Origin: Burkholderiales bacterium
Lineage (GTDB): Bacteria; Pseudomonadota; Gammaproteobacteria; Burkholderiales; Burkholderiaceae_B
Reading direction: 5' to 3'
NCBI GenBank assembly: GCA_021300475.1
Contig: JAJTDO010000019.1
Span: 1-46,680, forward strand
DNA: 46,680 bases
In this document: in pieces, positions 28,601 to 36,499 of the stretch
How the letters are laid out: each line of letters starts with the position of its first letter
How positions within the stretch are numbered: the first letter of the stretch is position 1
Position numbers and translations under genes: made by a program
The notes under the pieces: generated by a model
Database searches by the model: none
Told to the model about the DNA's origin: nothing
Seen by the model: the letters and a program-made list of their open reading frames with translations, nothing else

Positions 28601-31600
28601 GTAACGACAACATCGAGCGCAGCGCCGATACCTTGGCAGTGTCTGTACAGTCCCAGGACACGCCAGACGGCGACATTCTCCACATCGACGATGAAGGCCT
28701 TCGCTTTGTTGCGCAAGACTTCGTTGAAGGCACAGTGCTTGTAGACGCCAAGTTTGATGTGCGCGATCTTGAGGATGCTCAAGTGTCTGAGGGCGATCTG
28801 TTTGACGAGGTTGTATTGGGCTCCGCTGGAGCTGACTATGTCGACGATTATCGTGACAAGGCGATCTCTGAGTTTTATCGTGAGATGGCTGCTGAGGAGG
28901 CCGAACAACTGTTCGTACCGTCAGGTTCGCCAGATGTGTTTGTTGAGGGTGGTCAGGGCGACGATTTCTTGACGACGGCCTATGGCAATGATTACCTCAG
29001 CGGCGGTGAAGGCAACGATGTACTGTTCGGCTCTTTGGGTAACGACACCTTCATTGCTGGCGCGGGTAACGACAAAATCGGTATCAGCGACAGTGTGATT
29101 TCTGCCAACAATGCCACTGAAGCCTTTTTCAGTGTAAACAACCCCAACAACAACATCTTTAAGTTCACCAGCAACTTGCAAGCCAATGACGACGAGTCCG
29201 GCGACGATTTGCTCATCGTAAATCTGGAAACCGACGGCAACGACACGGTCAATCTGGGTTCAGGCGCTGACACCGTTGAACTGACCAGCACTGCAAGCAC
29301 AGTCCGCATGACATTTAATGCCGACTCTGTTGGCAGTGGCGGTGCAAACGATGTGCTGGTTCAAGCTGAAGACAGTGAGGGTGAACTGACAGGTAACATT
29401 CTGACCACAGACGACGAACTGATTCGCTTTGTGGCCGACGAAGACACCTTGTTCTCCTTGAATGCCAGCGGATCTGCCTTGGGCGACGATTTCGGTGTGG
29501 TTGATCTGGGTGGCTTTGGAAACGATAGTTTCGACGAGTCCTTGAGTTCAGTCCGCGCCTACATCAACGGCGGTTTTGGCGATGACACTATCGTGGGTAG
29601 TGCCAGCAATGACGTTATCGTCGGTGGCGCTGGAGCAGATCTGTTCCGTGTGAATCTGGACACAGATGGCAGCGACTTGGCCAACCTCGGCAGTGATTTG
29701 GACACAGTTGAGGTCAGTTCCTCTGCAGCGCAGGTTCGTGTCTCTTTCGACACCGCAGGCGTGGGCCAAGGCAACCGGAATTCTGTCACTGTTCAAGCTG
29801 AAGACGGCGGTGGCGATCTGATCGGCAGTATTCTGACCACAGACGACGAAGGTATCCGCTTCGTGGCGCAAGACGCAAGTCTGTTTGACCTCACCACCTC
29901 GAACGGAACCTCTTTGGGTGACGATTTCGGTGTGGTTGGTTTGGGTAGCTTCGGCAGCGATGTATTCGACGAGTCTGAAGTCCTTTCCAGTGTTTACCTC
30001 TCAGGTGGTCAAGGTGACGACACCCTGACTGGCGGCTTGGTTGATGACATCTTGTTGGGTGGTTCAGGCAACGACGTTCTGGCTGGTGGTGCAGACAACG
30101 ACTTTATTGATGGTGGTGAGGGCAACGACGACGTTGCACGATTCACTGAAGAGGGTCGTGAATTGGCCTCCGATGATGTGTTCGCGTTCGATTCTGAAAC
30201 CAACACACTCACATTCACAGACAATGCTGACAGCAGTGTTGAAGTTGATACGCTGACAGGTATTGAGAAGCTGGACTTCGGTACGTTCGACGCAATTGCC
30301 AACAACCAGATCTTCGTCACAGAAGCTCAACTGGCTGTTCTGAATGCGGCTGGCGTTGGGTTTGCTGCAGACAATGACGTGACGCTGATTGTTGATGGCA
30401 GCACGTTGTCGGAAAGCAATCTGACTCTGAGTGACTTGCAGAACTTGGGCATTGACCATGTGCTGACCGACGGTCCGTTGGTGAACATTGAGTTGGGCAG
30501 CGGTCCGGACGACGGTTTCCTGGCACGTGTCACTGAGGCTGGTGGGAGTGTGGACAGTCGCTTGGGTATTGACTTCAAGGTTGATTCTGAGAATCCGGTG
30601 AAAGACACTGCGGTTGTGAATCTGGGTCTGACAAATGCACAGCTCAGCGAGTTGTTCAGCGAAGTTGAGCCCGGTGTACTGCTGCCTGATGAGTTGAACA
30701 CCACAGCAGGCAAGGACCAGTTCGCTTTGATCAATGGTGGCAACACTACTATCACTGAAGAAGTTGCCGCAGCCCTGTATGGCAGCGACGCAACGCAATC
30801 GAAGTTGTCTATCTCCGATCACTTTGCAACTGCTGATGGCGTAAGCACTCAGACATCGCTGACATTAGATGTAAACGGCAGCACGATTTCCGACAACGAC
30901 TTGTCTTTAGTGGATCTGGCAAGGCTGGGCGTTGATGAAATCAGCTTGGGCGCTGACATGACTGACACCGGTTTCTTTGTGAACATCGGAATCGGCGAGG
31001 CCATTGAACAGTTCGCAACAGCGTATCTGGCTGACAATGCTGATGACTTCTCTGGTGCGTTGTCAGATGCAGTGACCAAATCAGTGCTTCTGGCTGACAG
31101 CATCAACAACATCCAGTTCACTGGTGGCGACTTCATCAGCGAGTTCATCTTCGCGGATGCACTGTCTGAAGATGCTGCGGCAGCGATCAAAGGTCTGGCG
31201 GCAACGTCTGATCCAGCGGTTACAGAGTTCAATAACTTTGAAGCAGCGCTCCGCAGTTCATTGGATTCAAATCTGGTAGGCGACATTAATATCAACGGCG
31301 GCTTTGTAAGTGTGTTGGTGGCAGATGCAACAGCAGACGGTACAGTGTTGGCAGACTCCGAGCTTTCAGCGGCTGATCTGGATGACCTTGGTTTCGATCT
31401 GTTGTTGCTGGGCGACCGTGATCAGAGTGGTGATGTGGTTGGTTATGCAGATCTTGAGGCGCTGTTGGCTGATCTGGGTGAATTCAACCTTGATACGCTG
31501 ACCGACAATGCCAGCGATGGCACAGATCTGAATCAGGACAGTATTGCCTTGATCGATCTGCCAGAGGCTGACATGACCGTTGAGCAATGGATGGCTACTA

Positions 31601-31746
31601 ATCCGTTTGAACTGGCCGATCTGCAAGCCTTGGCTGCTTTGGGTCTGGATGCAATCGCGATTGGTAACTCTTTCGACGACTTCATCGCCAACGGAGAGAT
31701 GGACATCAACGATCTGATCAACACCCATCCAGACAATTTGCAGTGA
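22624..31746 (+). CDS. Giant RTX repeat protein, probable type I-secreted surface adhesin
   Basis: The protein has 3040 residues and is strongly acidic, with very little cysteine. Order: a basic start with a hydrophobic patch (29-41); helical Glu-rich region to ~185; Gly/Ala hydrophobic stretch ending in six glycines (~199-225); a beta-rich domain of the kind seen in large adhesins (DGYISGADVFV to APAGSLVVTPLTT, ~240-326); helical linker; RTX region ~500-2505 with GGxGND blocks that bind calcium outside the cell; C-terminal region ~2506-3040 with four copies of an LxxxDLxxLGxDxxxLG motif and an acidic tail ending IANGEMDINDLINTHPDNLQ, where a type I signal would lie. ATG 22624 has AAGGATG upstream. 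A terminator follows, then the secretion genes. I see no canonical LapA-type retention module and no toxin domain. Adhesin or biofilm matrix role is inferred. Confidence 0.9.
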   Translation: MSKSNRSKLKSALKTFFAKRQGLSLESQVAILTLLVGASWVDGAQAAEGVEQGGLPVARLSPAEQKAIAEIKALIKDGLTAEEIAQIVESTQQLQAGQVVDVLEALLSDETLAAENIDEMVEQLRAQLEQSRGEVIVLSPSAAKTKVAEEKKAIESEYGADAPAASSSKVTVETPKEDDDDKGAVLLNSGDSLGLAPAAFAFGPLGLAAGGVAGAVALAGGGGGGSSTPPLITQNGEAIDGYISGADVFVRAADGTLTKVGVTDELGQFEGLDGTPGLKLTAAQTALKLVVSGGTDVSTGELFTGVMEAPAGSLVVTPLTTIIAKMMEDDSTLTAEQANDALVAKLGLPEGTDLTTLDPIQVAADPDSTPEEAAMALEVYQRALAIISLAENAAAVGDITFSAAFDSVVASISTNLVTEIETVGVENVTSVTDTELVTVAVGGLADLNADAFSGANLTAFIDAGKDVVGQIDLTVSVDDADSDRNEAVDGILGTFQSELLEGNEINDLIVGFGGDDTLLGGSGDDTLLGGLGNDVLIGGRGVDTIFGSEGDDTVEIDLFSESAGLSDSIELGSGIDVVEVLGVGAFDLDFVESEVGDDDVKDSEGNLAVTLSVQGLNELATRLDDEGLRFVGVDGGTFSVNGDGQFSEVVLGSADADTLEATVASGDVYIQGGEGNDLVTGGAGNDVLSGDAGDDDVIAGAGNDSVQGGDGNDNLQGDDGDDTLIGGAGDDSIQGGLGNDLVKLDVSVAGSDSIDLGDGEDVISITGADQVRITLDLSEVGNGSITNADSELPVGIQAEDEDGELTGDQSVTVDETIRLVAEEGTKFDVRDSVTDEAYGDNFDQVILGAEGNDSIFDFGTPDVEVSNRFIAMGDGDDVIYTFTAGDDYISGGDGNDTLLAAGGNNTLDGGVGNDLLYTFGDGDDLAIVDLADEGDDLINLGGGNNTVNVEGDGEFRLNLNPGLVGNDPSAGLDNFNSGSFEVYLGLEDKDGDLLNEFTGGGVNVGAAETDFPISDTRANDEGMRFVAVDGGHFDVRERSDSNPNAGTEIGNTFKVVSLGTIGDDTLDESETVGDVYIHGGAGSDSLLGGAGNDVLIGGREGGYADPLSDNDTFVGGLGDDHIIGNGGADLARVDLMADGNDTIELGIGDTISDFGVSDNTVDTISVSGGSNVTVTFNNTEVGNGSALNEEDQLAVSLQADGSEFVVITDDEAIRFESEGDETFTVKDDTVELGSGFDVVLLGGAGNDFIDDSSVFSAEEDDNIVNTANTFINGGQGNDVIFSGAGSDLIYGGSGQDFISAGAGNDVILGGDGSDNITGGAGNDTIFGGADADSLSVDLSADGSDSVDLGSGFDFVEINESADTRITLDVAGVGNDNIHSSDDILAVSIQSQDDAGELQGDILQIDDEGLRLRAEDILSANGTLLEDSKFDVHDLNGLEVSPGDRFDEVVLGTSGDDYVSDYVSESINNFFSLRDNKDFVPSQAPDVFVEGGMGNDNLLLGSGNDYVSGGAGNDILFGSSGDDTLIAGSGNDVIGEGAFSSGGFLDGIFNIDESGNDVLRVNLDTDGDDRANLGSGLDTVELRSSASQVRVTFDDTVVGAGTANDVQVQAEDIDGAVTGNILTTDDEGIRFVAAEGTVFDAYVEGTSLGDNFSVVSLGSVGNDILDESETAGEVYIHGGVGSDSLVGGDGNDVLVGGKEGGYLIPNPTPDEFQFTDDEFIELADNDTFVGGLGDDLIIGNNGADVARVNLSTDGNDTLQLGNGETSNSPFATNSTFDTVSISGDKNVTLTFNNAEVGDGDIYNAGSELAVSLQADDSLFVSTADDEAIRFVSEDKQTFTVKDGTEELGSGFDVVALGSAGNDFLIESASKNHFINGGQGNDYIVTGSGDDVLFGGADRDVVIAGGGADLVYGGDGSDYIQGDAGNDTIYGGNGSDEIIGGTGNDTIFGGADADSFSVNLSTDGSDSVDLGTGFDSVSISGSANTRMTLDVSAVGNDNIERSADTLAVSVQSQDTPDGDILHIDDEGLRFVAQDFVEGTVLVDAKFDVRDLEDAQVSEGDLFDEVVLGSAGADYVDDYRDKAISEFYREMAAEEAEQLFVPSGSPDVFVEGGQGDDFLTTAYGNDYLSGGEGNDVLFGSLGNDTFIAGAGNDKIGISDSVISANNATEAFFSVNNPNNNIFKFTSNLQANDDESGDDLLIVNLETDGNDTVNLGSGADTVELTSTASTVRMTFNADSVGSGGANDVLVQAEDSEGELTGNILTTDDELIRFVADEDTLFSLNASGSALGDDFGVVDLGGFGNDSFDESLSSVRAYINGGFGDDTIVGSASNDVIVGGAGADLFRVNLDTDGSDLANLGSDLDTVEVSSSAAQVRVSFDTAGVGQGNRNSVTVQAEDGGGDLIGSILTTDDEGIRFVAQDASLFDLTTSNGTSLGDDFGVVGLGSFGSDVFDESEVLSSVYLSGGQGDDTLTGGLVDDILLGGSGNDVLAGGADNDFIDGGEGNDDVARFTEEGRELASDDVFAFDSETNTLTFTDNADSSVEVDTLTGIEKLDFGTFDAIANNQIFVTEAQLAVLNAAGVGFAADNDVTLIVDGSTLSESNLTLSDLQNLGIDHVLTDGPLVNIELGSGPDDGFLARVTEAGGSVDSRLGIDFKVDSENPVKDTAVVNLGLTNAQLSELFSEVEPGVLLPDELNTTAGKDQFALINGGNTTITEEVAAALYGSDATQSKLSISDHFATADGVSTQTSLTLDVNGSTISDNDLSLVDLARLGVDEISLGADMTDTGFFVNIGIGEAIEQFATAYLADNADDFSGALSDAVTKSVLLADSINNIQFTGGDFISEFIFADALSEDAAAAIKGLAATSDPAVTEFNNFEAALRSSLDSNLVGDININGGFVSVLVADATADGTVLADSELSAADLDDLGFDLLLLGDRDQSGDVVGYADLEALLADLGEFNLDTLTDNASDGTDLNQDSIALIDLPEADMTVEQWMATNPFELADLQALAALGLDAIAIGNSFDDFIANGEMDINDLINTHPDNLQ
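24128..30140 (+). repeat. RTX calcium-repeat blocks interleaved with ten copies of a beta-type module
   Basis: Blocks of GGxGND nonapeptides (for example LLGGSGDDTLLGG, VLIGGRGVDTIFG, LSGGEGNDVLFG) alternate with a module whose core reads xVNLxTDGxDxxxLGxGxD, then VRxTFDxxxVG, VQAED, TDDEGIRFVA and FxVVxLGxxGND. Module starts by eye are at about 24283, 24846, 25399, 26013, 26623, 27295, 27856, 28482, 29212 and 29643. Spacing varies from about 430 to 730 bases. The modules are diverged, so they are a protein-level rather than a fresh DNA repeat. Confidence 0.85.
25819..29529 (+). repeat. Higher-order duplication of a three-module unit in the RTX gene
   Basis: Modules 4, 5 and 6 pair with modules 7, 8 and 9 one by one. 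The shared entry is LDESETxG(D/E)VYIHGGxGSDSL, then NDVLxGG(R/K)EGGY and NDTFVGGLGDD. Copy 1 runs 25819-27612 (598 codons) and copy 2 runs 27613-29529 (639 codons). Copy 2 has small insertions, such as a Pro/Glu-rich one at about 27730-27780. This shows growth by internal duplication of a block longer than one module. Confidence 0.75.
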
Positions 31747-31771
31747 TTGTTTCTTCAGTAAATTTGTAATT

Positions 31772-31802
31772 AAAAGGGCACCCGAAAGGGTGCCTTTTTT
31801 TT
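31772..31802 (+). terminator. Intrinsic terminator after the RTX gene
   Basis: A GC-rich stem (GGCACCC with GGGTGCC, extended by A-T pairs) closes a GAAA tetraloop and ends in a run of eight T. It separates the RTX gene from the secretion operon, allowing different expression levels. The 141 bases between it and the ATPase start contain a GTGTG/CACAC dyad (31851-31868) and could hold a promoter. Confidence 0.9.
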
Positions 31803-31943
31803 GGTCGCATCCCTAAGGCGGGGCGGATAAAGACCGGGAAGGCAGCCATTGTGTGCGAAATTACACACTTAGGTTCACCCGTCTACGGTAATCATGGTTA
31901 AATATGAATTGTTGCTTTTATTGAAAAGTCAGGCCAAGACACA

Positions 31944-33749
31944 ATGTCGCTTTTTACCCCACCCATCGATACCAAGGCAGATCAGGCCGAGCTTTCGCCC
32001 TTGCGCAAGGCGCTACAGGAATGCAAAACAGCGTTTTCCCTGATGGCTTTTATCACCTTCGTCACCAATATTCTGGGAATTGTGCCTACGCTTTACATGA
32101 TGAACATGTACGACCGTGTTTTGTCGAGCAAGAGCGGCGTCACTTTGATTTCCCTAATGGTCTTGGTTATCGGCGTGTATCTGTTCTGGTCCGCATTGGA
32201 ATGGATACGCAACCGCATCATGATCCGTATTTCTTTGCGTATTGACTGGGACTTGGCCGCCAAAGCTTTCGATGCATCTTTCAGACGCAATGCTGGTCGG
32301 CGAAAGGTCAACATTCAACAGGTGATGGGCGATTTGCTGACCTTGCGCCAGTTTTTAACGGGTCGGTCATTGATTGCCGTTGTTGATGCACCGTTTTCCA
32401 TTATTTACATCATTGTGGGTGGTTTGATTCACCCACTTTTGGCCGCTTTCAGTTTCGCCTCCACGTTTATTGTTGGCGTTATTGCGGTTATGAACCGAAA
32501 GGTGGCGACGCCTGCGCTGCGGGCCGCCAACGAGGCTTCTGGCGAGGCCACCCGGTTGGCTGCTCAAAGTCTGCGGTATGCAGAAACAGCGACAGCTATG
32601 GGTATGCTGCCTGCCATTCGCAACCGTTGGCACGAAAAACACCGCTGGTTCCTTCAGCACCAGGTCAATGGCAGTGAAGCCTCCGGTCTGATGGGTTGGG
32701 TTGGCGGTGTTGTCTCGAAAATGATGCCTTCCATACAAATGGCGCTGGGTATTTTTTTGGCCATTCAAGGCGTCATTACCGGCGGCATGGTCATTGCAGC
32801 CACTTTCCTTGTCAGCCGGTCAGTGGGACCGATTAAAAGTCTCATCAGTAACTGGAAAGATGTGGTGAATGCCCGTCTTGCCTTTGAACGTCTGGATCAA
32901 CTTTTGTTGGAAGATGAAAAGCGTGAACAACGCATGAGTCTGCCTGCACCCACTGGCCGTCTGGCGCTTTCAGAGGTTCAGGCTTGCCCTCCCGAGTCTA
33001 AACAAGTGGTGCTCAACCACGTTGATTTTTCCCTGGAGCCCGGCGAGGCTCTGGCCGTTATTGGTCCGAATGCTGCTGGTAAGTCCTCAATGTTGAAAGT
33101 GCTGCTCGGGTTGTGGAAGCCTTCAAGTGGCTCCGTACGCCTCGACGGCGTGGAGATGTCCGATTGGAACCACGATGAGCTGGGTCCTCACTTGGGGTAT
33201 GTACCGCAAGAAGCGGACCTGTTTGAGGCCACCATTGCAGAAAACATTGCCCGCCTCAACGTGGTGGATTCAGAGAAAGTGGTCGCAGCGGCCAAGGCCG
33301 CAGGTGTTCATGAGGTAATTCTGGGGTTTCCGGAAGGTTATGACACCTTTTTGGGTGATGCCGGGTTTGCCTTGTCTGGCGGGCAAGCCCAGCGGGTGTG
33401 TATTGCGCGTGCGCTGTATGGCGATCCTAAACTCGTCGTGCTGGATGAACCTAACGCAAAGCTGGATGAATCTGCAGAAACCGAGCTGATGATGACGCTG
33501 CGCGATCTCAAAGCCAAGGGGGTCACTGTGGTGTTCACCACACACCGGCCGCGTTTGCTCGCTGTGGCTGATTACCTGTTGGTGTTGAAAGCCAGTGAGC
33601 AAGTGGGCTTTGGCCCCATCAAGGAAATGTTGGCAAAGTTGAACACACAAAAAAAAGATCCGGTCGCCGCTGACGTCAAGCCAAAACTGCAGGCGGTGAG
33701 CGAGACAAAACCCGCGCCGGGAGCGCAGGAACAGGGAGCCTCAAAATGA
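31944..33749 (+). CDS. Type I secretion ABC transporter (permease/ATPase, PrtD/AprD type)
   Basis: This is the inner-membrane ATPase of a type I secretion system, 601 residues. The N-terminal part has membrane helices (LMAFITFVTNILGIVPTLYM, LISLMVLVIGVYLFWSALEW, then two more pairs to ~300). The nucleotide-binding domain (~355-560) carries Walker A IGPNAAGKSS (~372), the signature LSGGQAQR (~477) and Walker B LVVLDEP. It lacks an N-terminal C39 peptidase or C39-like domain, so it groups with PrtD/AprD/HasD exporters. The Pro/Lys-rich C-terminal tail is extra. It overlaps the adaptor gene by ATGA. The RTX protein upstream is the evident substrate. Confidence 0.94.
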   Translation: MSLFTPPIDTKADQAELSPLRKALQECKTAFSLMAFITFVTNILGIVPTLYMMNMYDRVLSSKSGVTLISLMVLVIGVYLFWSALEWIRNRIMIRISLRIDWDLAAKAFDASFRRNAGRRKVNIQQVMGDLLTLRQFLTGRSLIAVVDAPFSIIYIIVGGLIHPLLAAFSFASTFIVGVIAVMNRKVATPALRAANEASGEATRLAAQSLRYAETATAMGMLPAIRNRWHEKHRWFLQHQVNGSEASGLMGWVGGVVSKMMPSIQMALGIFLAIQGVITGGMVIAATFLVSRSVGPIKSLISNWKDVVNARLAFERLDQLLLEDEKREQRMSLPAPTGRLALSEVQACPPESKQVVLNHVDFSLEPGEALAVIGPNAAGKSSMLKVLLGLWKPSSGSVRLDGVEMSDWNHDELGPHLGYVPQEADLFEATIAENIARLNVVDSEKVVAAAKAAGVHEVILGFPEGYDTFLGDAGFALSGGQAQRVCIARALYGDPKLVVLDEPNAKLDESAETELMMTLRDLKAKGVTVVFTTHRPRLLAVADYLLVLKASEQVGFGPIKEMLAKLNTQKKDPVAADVKPKLQAVSETKPAPGAQEQGASK

Positions 33750-35161
33750 CTGAAGCTTCTACGCAAAAAGCGTCTTTGTGGGCTCGTATTGACGCCTGGC
33801 TGACCGAGTGGGTTGGCTCCTGGAATCCGTACGATCCGGAAAAGCTTGAAAAATCCGAGCTCAAGCCTGTAGTAATTGAAGAGTCGTCCATTCGTAAAAG
33901 TACCTTCAAGGCGTTGTTTCTTGCACTCAGCCTCTTCATGGTCTGGGCCTCGTTCGCGCCACTGGACAACGGTGTGCACATGACAGGCAACGTGGTGATT
34001 CAAGGGCACCGCAAGGCAGTCCAGCATCCGCATGGCGGCGTGGTCACAGAGTTGATGATCAAGGAGGGACAACGGGTAAAAGAAGGGCAGGTTCTGATTC
34101 GCGTAAACCCCTTGGGTGCCGAAGCCAGCTTGAACCAAACCGAGTTGGACTACTTCAACCTGATGGCTGAAGAGTCCAGGCTGCTGGCCGAACGATTGAA
34201 TTACGACAGCATTCGCTGGATTCCTGAATTCTCAGAGGTTGCTGCAGACGATGCCCGCAGCGTTCAGGTGAAATTGCTGCAAACCCAGTTGTTCAATTCA
34301 CGCAGGCAAGAGTTTCAAACGCAGCAAAGTATTCTCAATGAGCAAATTGCATCGAATCAAAAGCAGTTGAGGGAACTCGGCGAGGTTCTGTTGATCAAGA
34401 AGGAGCAGCTGGCTTCCTTGGCCGAAGAAGCGAAAAGCAACCGTGAACTGGCCAAAGAGGGTTACGTGTCCGTTGCAAAGGCCAATGAGGTGGAACGCCA
34501 CCGATCCGACCTGTTGGCTTCCATTTCCAACCTGAATTCGGAAATTACACGCAGCCAAACCGCCATTTCAGCGGCCAAACTGCAACTCATACAGCAACGA
34601 TCTGCCTTCTTGAAGGATGTGGACACGCGCCTGGCCGAAGCGCAAAAAAACAGAAAGTCTACCCGATCAAAGGTAGATTCCCTGACCTTTGACCGCGACC
34701 TGGCGGAGGTCAAGGCGCCCATTGCCGGCACCGTAGTGGGCTTGAAAGTATTCACCGAAGGTGGAGTTATTAAAGGGGGCGACCTTTTAATGGAAGTGGT
34801 GCCAGAAGACGGCAACCTGATTATTGAAGCCCATGTGCCGCCGCAGTACATCGACAAGGTGCGGGTCGGCCTCACAGCCTTTACCCGTTTCACCGCTTTC
34901 AACGTCAACACCACACCGGTGGTCGATGGGGTGGTTGAATTGGTGGCGCCTGATAAAACTCTCGGACCGGACGGCAAGGAAGAGTTCTACCTTGCACACA
35001 TCAAAACCACGGAAGGTGCATTGCAGCGCATGGAAGGGCTTCAGATTCAACCCGGTATGCCTGTGGAAATTGTGGTGAAAACAGGCGAACGCACTTTCAT
35101 GAGTTACTTGCTGAAACCACTGAGCGACCGGGTTTCGCGTTCGTTCAAGGATCCGTTCTGA
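33746..35161 (+). CDS. Type I secretion periplasmic adaptor (HlyD family)
   Basis: The 471-residue membrane fusion protein has one membrane helix at ~52-70 (ALFLALSLFMVWASFAPL), a biotinyl-lipoyl-like half (HPHGGVVTELMIKEGQRVKEGQVL), a long coiled-coil hairpin (~125-305, with many Gln/Glu/Lys heptads), the second lipoyl half (VKAPIAGTVVGLKVFTEGGVI), and a beta-barrel end. It links the ABC protein to the outer-membrane channel. It starts inside the ATPase stop and ends one base into the TolC-type gene, so the three are made in fixed ratio. Confidence 0.94.
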   Translation: MTEASTQKASLWARIDAWLTEWVGSWNPYDPEKLEKSELKPVVIEESSIRKSTFKALFLALSLFMVWASFAPLDNGVHMTGNVVIQGHRKAVQHPHGGVVTELMIKEGQRVKEGQVLIRVNPLGAEASLNQTELDYFNLMAEESRLLAERLNYDSIRWIPEFSEVAADDARSVQVKLLQTQLFNSRRQEFQTQQSILNEQIASNQKQLRELGEVLLIKKEQLASLAEEAKSNRELAKEGYVSVAKANEVERHRSDLLASISNLNSEITRSQTAISAAKLQLIQQRSAFLKDVDTRLAEAQKNRKSTRSKVDSLTFDRDLAEVKAPIAGTVVGLKVFTEGGVIKGGDLLMEVVPEDGNLIIEAHVPPQYIDKVRVGLTAFTRFTAFNVNTTPVVDGVVELVAPDKTLGPDGKEEFYLAHIKTTEGALQRMEGLQIQPGMPVEIVVKTGERTFMSYLLKPLSDRVSRSFKDPF

Positions 35162-36486
35162 TGCCTGTCGCACTCCGCAGTTTTAGGCGTCTCACAGTCT
35201 TTTTGAGTGGGGCGGGTCTGGGTTTGCTGTTGGCCACAGGTGCAGCAGCGCAGACCCAGCGGCAGGTCTATGAACTTTCAAAAGCAGACAAAGACCGCAT
35301 CTCAGCCGTTAGCGGTATTTTGTTGCAAGCCTTTGAGCAAGCCAAAATTTACGACCCTCAATACCAGGCGGCTCAGGCGGATTTTCAGTCGGCGCGCATT
35401 CAGGCCACCGGCAATTTGTTTGCTTTGGCGCCCAGCGTGCGGTATTCGGAAAGTGTGTTGGAGTTTGAGTCGCGCAGTCGTAAAACACTGACCATTACCC
35501 AACCCCTTTTCAGCATTGAAAAAATTGGGACTTTCCGCGAAGCCGACTCACGCGCCTCGCAAGCCATGGCAAACCTGAAAATCAAGGAATATGAGCTGGC
35601 CACGCGTTTGGTTAAAGCCACGGCCGACTATGTAAAAGCCAATGAAATTCTGAGAACCAACCAGGCTCGCATTGAAACGCTGCAAACTGAAGCGGGTCGG
35701 GCAAAAAAAGAGTTGGAACTGGGGCAGGGCACCATTACCGACATGCGCGATACTCAGGTGCGTCTCGACCAGGCCCGTGCAACGCAGCTGTCCTTGGTGG
35801 CAAAACTGCAAACTGCTTCCCGCACCATACAGTCCATCACAGGTTCTTTGCCGAAAGAAAACCAATGGGTGCTCACCCGAAAGCCAAAAGTCGTTAAGCT
35901 AGGCGGGTTGGATGAAGCCTTGGCCCGCGCCTATGCCAGCAACTACCAATTAATGAATGCCTACAGTGGTTTGCGTATTGCTGAGCTTGAGCAGTTCAAG
36001 GCCCGAGGTGCGTTTGCGCCTGAGGTTAACTACCAGATCAGTAAATCACAGCGGGGCGAAATAAGCAACGATTCGACCGGCATCACCATCAGTTTTCCCT
36101 TGCAGGCGGGTGGATTTTTCAAAGTGCTCAGCAGTTCCAGCGGCGTGGAAAAAGCCAAGGCCACTGTGCGTCAGGTAGAGCAACAGGTGGAGGTGGATGT
36201 GGAGAAATTCCGCACCCTCACAGAAGCCGGCTTGAATGAAAGCAATATGCGTCTGCAGGCCATTTCATCAGCTGAACTCAGTGTGTTGGCCAATGAAAAA
36301 AGTTTCGCTGGCGGCGTACGCACTCGCATTGATGTGCTCAACAGCATACAAACCCAATATCAGGTGATTGAAGACTATGTAAACAGCCTGATGATCTTGT
36401 CTGACAACGTTCTGGGCTTGGGAACGCAAACCGCCTTACCCGTGGATGAAATCATGGCGGGCTTGAACAACCTCTTGTTTGAATAA
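35161..36486 (+). CDS. TolC-family outer-membrane channel for type I secretion
   Basis: A signal peptide (LTVFLSGAGLGLLLATGAAAQ) is followed by about 410 residues with the two TolC-type repeats. These contain long amphipathic helices (FEQAKIYDPQYQAAQADFQ, AQTQ-type coils) and beta strands such as APSVRYSESVLEF and SFPLQAGGF. The DPQYQAA element is typical of AprF/PrtF/TolC exporters. It completes the tripartite exporter started by the two upstream genes and shares a TGATG junction with the adaptor. Confidence 0.92.
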   Translation: MPVALRSFRRLTVFLSGAGLGLLLATGAAAQTQRQVYELSKADKDRISAVSGILLQAFEQAKIYDPQYQAAQADFQSARIQATGNLFALAPSVRYSESVLEFESRSRKTLTITQPLFSIEKIGTFREADSRASQAMANLKIKEYELATRLVKATADYVKANEILRTNQARIETLQTEAGRAKKELELGQGTITDMRDTQVRLDQARATQLSLVAKLQTASRTIQSITGSLPKENQWVLTRKPKVVKLGGLDEALARAYASNYQLMNAYSGLRIAELEQFKARGAFAPEVNYQISKSQRGEISNDSTGITISFPLQAGGFFKVLSSSSGVEKAKATVRQVEQQVEVDVEKFRTLTEAGLNESNMRLQAISSAELSVLANEKSFAGGVRTRIDVLNSIQTQYQVIEDYVNSLMILSDNVLGLGTQTALPVDEIMAGLNNLLFE

Positions 36487-36499
36487 AAAGAGCCTCCCT

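Noticed and set aside
24128-30140. Possible CRISPR or satellite-type DNA array in the repetitive RTX region
   Set aside because: The repetition is at the protein level, in frame, with silent differences and no constant-length spacers; it encodes calcium-binding repeats.
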